This document shows positions 61,417 through 64,000 of a stretch of DNA of 64,000 nt, one piece after another. Position 1 is the stretch's first letter, and every line of letters begins with the position of its first letter. The stretch lies in NCBI RefSeq assembly GCF_017939745.1, contig NZ_JAGKQQ010000001.1, forward strand, positions 2,046,001-2,110,000. Direction: 5' to 3'. The position numbers and the translations under genes were made by a program. Under the pieces are notes generated by a model. That model was not told the origin of the DNA and ran no database searches. It saw only the letters and a list, made by a program, of their open reading frames with translations. Source of the DNA: Gemmata palustris (GTDB lineage Bacteria > Planctomycetota > Planctomycetia > Gemmatales > Gemmataceae).

Positions 61417-62865
61417 CTATGCCAGGATCTCTTTCACGACCTTACCGTGAACGTCGGTGAGACGGTAGTCGCGCCCCTGGAAGCGGAACGTCAACTTCGT
61501 GTGGTCGAAACCGAGGCAGTGCATGAGTGTGGCTTGCAGGTCGTGGACGTGGACCAGGTCCTTTGCGACCTTGAAGCCGAGGTCGTCGCTCTCGCCGTGG
61601 GTGTGCCCCGCCTTGATCCCGCCGCCCGCGAGCATGAGCGAGAAGCTGTCCGGGTAGTGGTCGCGGCCCAGAATCTTACCCTCCGCGGTGCGGCCCTCGC
61701 GGAACGGCGTGCGCCCGAACTCGCCGCCCCAGACCACGAGCGTGTCTTTCAAGAGGTCGCGGTTCTTCAAGTCCTTGATGAGCGCCGCGACCGATTGCGC
61801 GGTGGTGGTGCCCTTCCGCGTCAGGCCGTCGCGGATGTCTTCGTTCGCGTTGGTCCCGTGGAAGTCCCAGCCCCAATCGAAGAGCTGAACGTACCGCACG
61901 CCCTGCTCGATGAGGCGCCGGGCGAGCAGGCAGTTGTTCGCGAAGCTCCCCGCGCCCGGCTTCGCGCCGTAGGAGTCGAGTACCTTCGCCGGCTCCTTGG
62001 AAATGTCCATCACCTCGGACGCCGAGAGCTGCATCCGGAACGCGAGTTCGTACTGCGCGATGCGCGTCCGCGTTTCGGGATGGCCGAGTTCTTTTTCTTG
62101 CAACTCGTTGAGGTCTTTCATCGCGTCGAGGCCGAGCCGGCGCGTGTCGCGGTCGAGGCCGGGCGGGTCGCTGAGGTACAGGACTGGCTCGCCCTTGCTG
62201 CGGCACTGCACGCCCTGAAACACGCTCGGCAGGAACCCGCTCCCCCAACAGCCCTGCCCGCCGCTCGGCTGCACGCCGTTGGAGATCAGCACGACGAAGC
62301 CGGGCAGGTTCTCGCTCTCGTTGCCGAGGCCGTAACACGTCCACGCGCCGAGGCTGGGCCGCCCCTGCCGCGCAAAGCCGGTATAGAGCAACAGTTCCGC
62401 GGGGGCGTGGTTGAACTCGTCCGTCTTCATCGAGCGGATCACGGTCACGTCGTCCGCGACCTCGTGCAGCGGCTTGATCGCGTCCGACATCCAGACCCCG
62501 GCCTTGCCGTGCTGGTTGAACGGCTGCCGCGTGCCGAGGAGCTTGGGCACGCCCGCCGTGAACGCGAACCGCTTGCCCTTCAGGTACTCGTCTGGGCAGT
62601 TCTGACCGTCGTGCTTCTGGAGTTCCGGCTTGTAATCGAAGATGTCCAGGTGCGGCGGCGCGCCCGACATGTGCAGGTAAATGACCCGCTTCGCCGTGCC
62701 CGGGAAGTGCGGCTTCTTCGGCGCGAGCGGGTTCTCGATCTTCGGCCCATCGGCGCGGGCGCCCCCCATCAGCGACGACAGCGCGAGCCCCCCTAAACCC
62801 ATCGAGGAGGTTTGCAGGAAGTTCCGGCGAGTAACGGCCTGAAGGCGTTCGAGTGCGGGGTGCAT
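61417..62865 (-). CDS. DUF1501 family Tat-exported protein
   Basis: A 482-residue DUF1501 protein with a twin-arginine signal: VTRRNFLQTSSMGLGGLALSSL (Arg13-Arg14). DUF1501 proteins belong to the alkaline-phosphatase/sulfatase-like superfamily and are encoded beside DUF1549/DUF1553 genes in planctomycetes, as here. Further hallmarks: VIYLHMSGAPPHLDIFDYKP, GVWMSDAIKPLHEVADDV, and VVWGGEFGRTPFREG. Substrate unknown. The ATG at 62865 is chosen over an earlier in-frame ATG (62901) because the Tat signal follows it at the usual distance. The 61261-61416 gap contains short hairpins (GACTCGC at 61366-61372 with GCGAGTC at 61380-61386) but no gene. Confidence 0.92.
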   Translation of the reverse strand: MHPALERLQAVTRRNFLQTSSMGLGGLALSSLMGGARADGPKIENPLAPKKPHFPGTAKRVIYLHMSGAPPHLDIFDYKPELQKHDGQNCPDEYLKGKRFAFTAGVPKLLGTRQPFNQHGKAGVWMSDAIKPLHEVADDVTVIRSMKTDEFNHAPAELLLYTGFARQGRPSLGAWTCYGLGNESENLPGFVVLISNGVQPSGGQGCWGSGFLPSVFQGVQCRSKGEPVLYLSDPPGLDRDTRRLGLDAMKDLNELQEKELGHPETRTRIAQYELAFRMQLSASEVMDISKEPAKVLDSYGAKPGAGSFANNCLLARRLIEQGVRYVQLFDWGWDFHGTNANEDIRDGLTRKGTTTAQSVAALIKDLKNRDLLKDTLVVWGGEFGRTPFREGRTAEGKILGRDHYPDSFSLMLAGGGIKAGHTHGESDDLGFKVAKDLVHVHDLQATLMHCLGFDHTKLTFRFQGRDYRLTDVHGKVVKEILA

Positions 62866-62935
62866 GCGTCCCGTCCTGATATTCAGAAACTTGGTGGGCA
62901 CGAAGTATCCGGGAGCGAGGCCCGGAGCACCGACA

Positions 62936-64000
62936 TCAGCGTTTCATCAGCATTTCGTCGAGGTTCATGACGACGTTGACGACCACGGTCCACGCCGCGG
63001 CGTCGGTCACCCCCACGCCCTTCGGGAGCGGGCCGAGCGGGTTCGTCGCGAACTGCGTCGCCTTCGCCGCGTCCTTCGCGAACTTCGCCTCGGCCGCTTC
63101 GTAGAGCGTCACGAGGCGCTCGACTTCGGCCTCGCTCGGTGCTCGAACGAGACACGCCCGGAACGCGAACGCGGCCTTCTCCGCGGTAGTCTTCCCGCCC
63201 TTCTCAATGGTTCGGCGCGCGAGTGCTTGTGCGGCTTCCGTATACACCGGGTCGTTCATCAGCACGAGGGCCTGGAGCGGCGTGTTCGTGCGCGCCCGGC
63301 GCACGATGCAGATGTCGCGGTTGGGCGCGTCGAACGTGGACATCGAGGGGTACGGGTTCGATCGGCGCCACTGCGTGTAAAGCCCGCGCCGGTACTTGTC
63401 CTCGCCCGTACTCGTCTGCCAGTCGATCGAGCCACCGAACGCGGCCGTCACGCCGAGGTTCGGTTGCTGCGGTCGGACCGAGGGACCGAGCGTTTTGGCA
63501 CTGAGCAGCCCGGCCGCGAAGAGCGCCTGGTCGCGGATCATTTCGGCCGAGAGCCGGACGCGCGGCCCACGCGCGAGCAGCCGGTTTTCGGGGTCGCGCT
63601 CGAACAACTCGGGCGACACCTTCGCCGACTGGCGGTACGCGGTGGACATCACAATGAGTTTGAGGAACTGCTTCACGTCCCACTTCTGAGCGACCAGTTC
63701 CGTCGCGAGCCAGTCGAGCAGTTCCGGGTGACTCGGCTGCTCGCCCTGTGCGCCGAACTCTTCGCTCGTGCGGACGATCCCGGTGCCGAAGATTTGCTCC
63801 CAGAACTTATTGGCGATCACGCGAGCGGTCAGCGGGTTCTCGGCACTCACGAGCCACTTCGCGAACTCCAGGCGCGTGCGCGGCGCTTTCTCGGGAAGCG
63901 CGTGAAGTGCGGCCGGCGTACCCTCCGTCACCTCGTCGCCCAGATCCATGAAGTTCCCGCGGAACTGCAACTTCGTCTTCCGGCGTGCTGTGCCGGTCAG
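62936..64000 (-). CDS. DUF1553 (DUF1549-partner) protein, partial
   Basis: The frame runs beyond the right edge; about 355 C-terminal residues are visible. They match DUF1553: FRGNFMDLGDEVTEGTPAALH, then LEFAKWLVSAENPLTARVIANKFWEQIFGTGIV, TSEEFGAQGEQPSHPELLDWLA, MSTAYRQSAKVSPEL, and TFDAPNRDICIVRRARTNTPLQALVLMNDP. The expected N-terminal DUF1549 and cytochrome-like domains would lie outside the window. It is the first visible gene of a minus-strand set running DUF1553, DUF1501, heme protein, with a 70-bp gap to the DUF1501 gene. The TTG at 63970 is internal, not a start. Confidence 0.92.
   Translation of the reverse strand: MTGTARRKTKLQFRGNFMDLGDEVTEGTPAALHALPEKAPRTRLEFAKWLVSAENPLTARVIANKFWEQIFGTGIVRTSEEFGAQGEQPSHPELLDWLATELVAQKWDVKQFLKLIVMSTAYRQSAKVSPELFERDPENRLLARGPRVRLSAEMIRDQALFAAGLLSAKTLGPSVRPQQPNLGVTAAFGGSIDWQTSTGEDKYRRGLYTQWRRSNPYPSMSTFDAPNRDICIVRRARTNTPLQALVLMNDPVYTEAAQALARRTIEKGGKTTAEKAAFAFRACLVRAPSEAEVERLVTLYEAAEAKFAKDAAKATQFATNPLGPLPKGVGVTDAAAWTVVVNVVMNLDEMLMKR

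Noticed and set aside
1-64000. CRISPR arrays, tRNA or rRNA genes, complete insertion sequences
   Set aside because: No regularly spaced direct repeats of CRISPR type, no cloverleaf pattern, no rRNA-like segments and no transposase frame were recognised by eye; a tRNAscan or ISfinder run would settle this.

Overview
The window is high-GC DNA (visibly well above 60 percent) with a strong planctomycete signature, most likely family Gemmataceae (Gemmata or a close relative). The diagnostic families are the repeat-companion domain TIGR02996 (three genes), the secreted paralogous families TIGR03066 and TIGR03067 (five genes), a DUF1570 protein, and a DUF1553 / DUF1501 / PVC-type heme-protein cassette at the right end. 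No rRNA, tRNA, CRISPR array or complete insertion sequence was found.

Layout. 1-5.1 kb: DUF1570 fragment, DedA membrane protein, sugar-phosphate isomerase-like TIM barrel, LOG-family protein, Cys-rich secreted protein, lipase-like hydrolase. 5.1-10 kb: beta-hydroxyacid dehydrogenase, small orphan, two leucine-rich-repeat TIGR02996 proteins. 10-16 kb: zinc-ribbon membrane protein, pyrH, frr, Ca2+ P-type ATPase, 2Fe-2S ferredoxin. 16-26 kb: CobW GTPase, oxidoreductase, class II photolyase, ABC exporter (ATPase carrying an in-frame palindromic insertion), a strong candidate for a new minus-strand small RNA, uronate-isomerase-like amidohydrolase, C4 zinc-finger protein. 26-33 kb: five same-strand genes forming a MoxR-AAA / metallopeptidase-VWA system; one MoxR carries an RNA-polymerase alpha-CTD. 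33-40 kb: membrane protein, thrS without a TGS domain, protease pseudogene, S10 peptidase, Na+/H+ antiporter. 40-47.7 kb: TIGR03066 and TIGR03067 paralogue clusters around a threonine aldolase, a secreted protein and aroC; then a TIGR02996-SMI1 protein. 48-52 kb: sulfate activation genes cysD and cysNC, split by a small gene and a Shedu-like nuclease gene. 52-58 kb: B12-binding radical SAM protein, glycosyltransferase, DUF1415 protein, polytopic membrane protein. 58-64 kb: minus-strand PVC cassette, running off the window.

How the genes work together. CysD and CysNC together make the APS/PAPS-forming machinery. The two ABC genes form one exporter. HEAT protein, unknown protein, two MoxR ATPases and the metallopeptidase-VWA protein probably form one chaperone-like or conflict complex. 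DUF1553, DUF1501 and heme-binding proteins are a typical planctomycete extracytoplasmic set.

Gene boundaries are unusually rich in long, near-perfect inverted repeats of several unrelated families. Most sit beside stop codons; one lies inside a coding sequence. The most novel-looking item is the roughly 250-nt minus-strand RNA at 23846-24098. It has its own sigma70-type promoter, a hairpin plus U-tract at its end, and eight runs of five or more C, most of them in hairpin loops.
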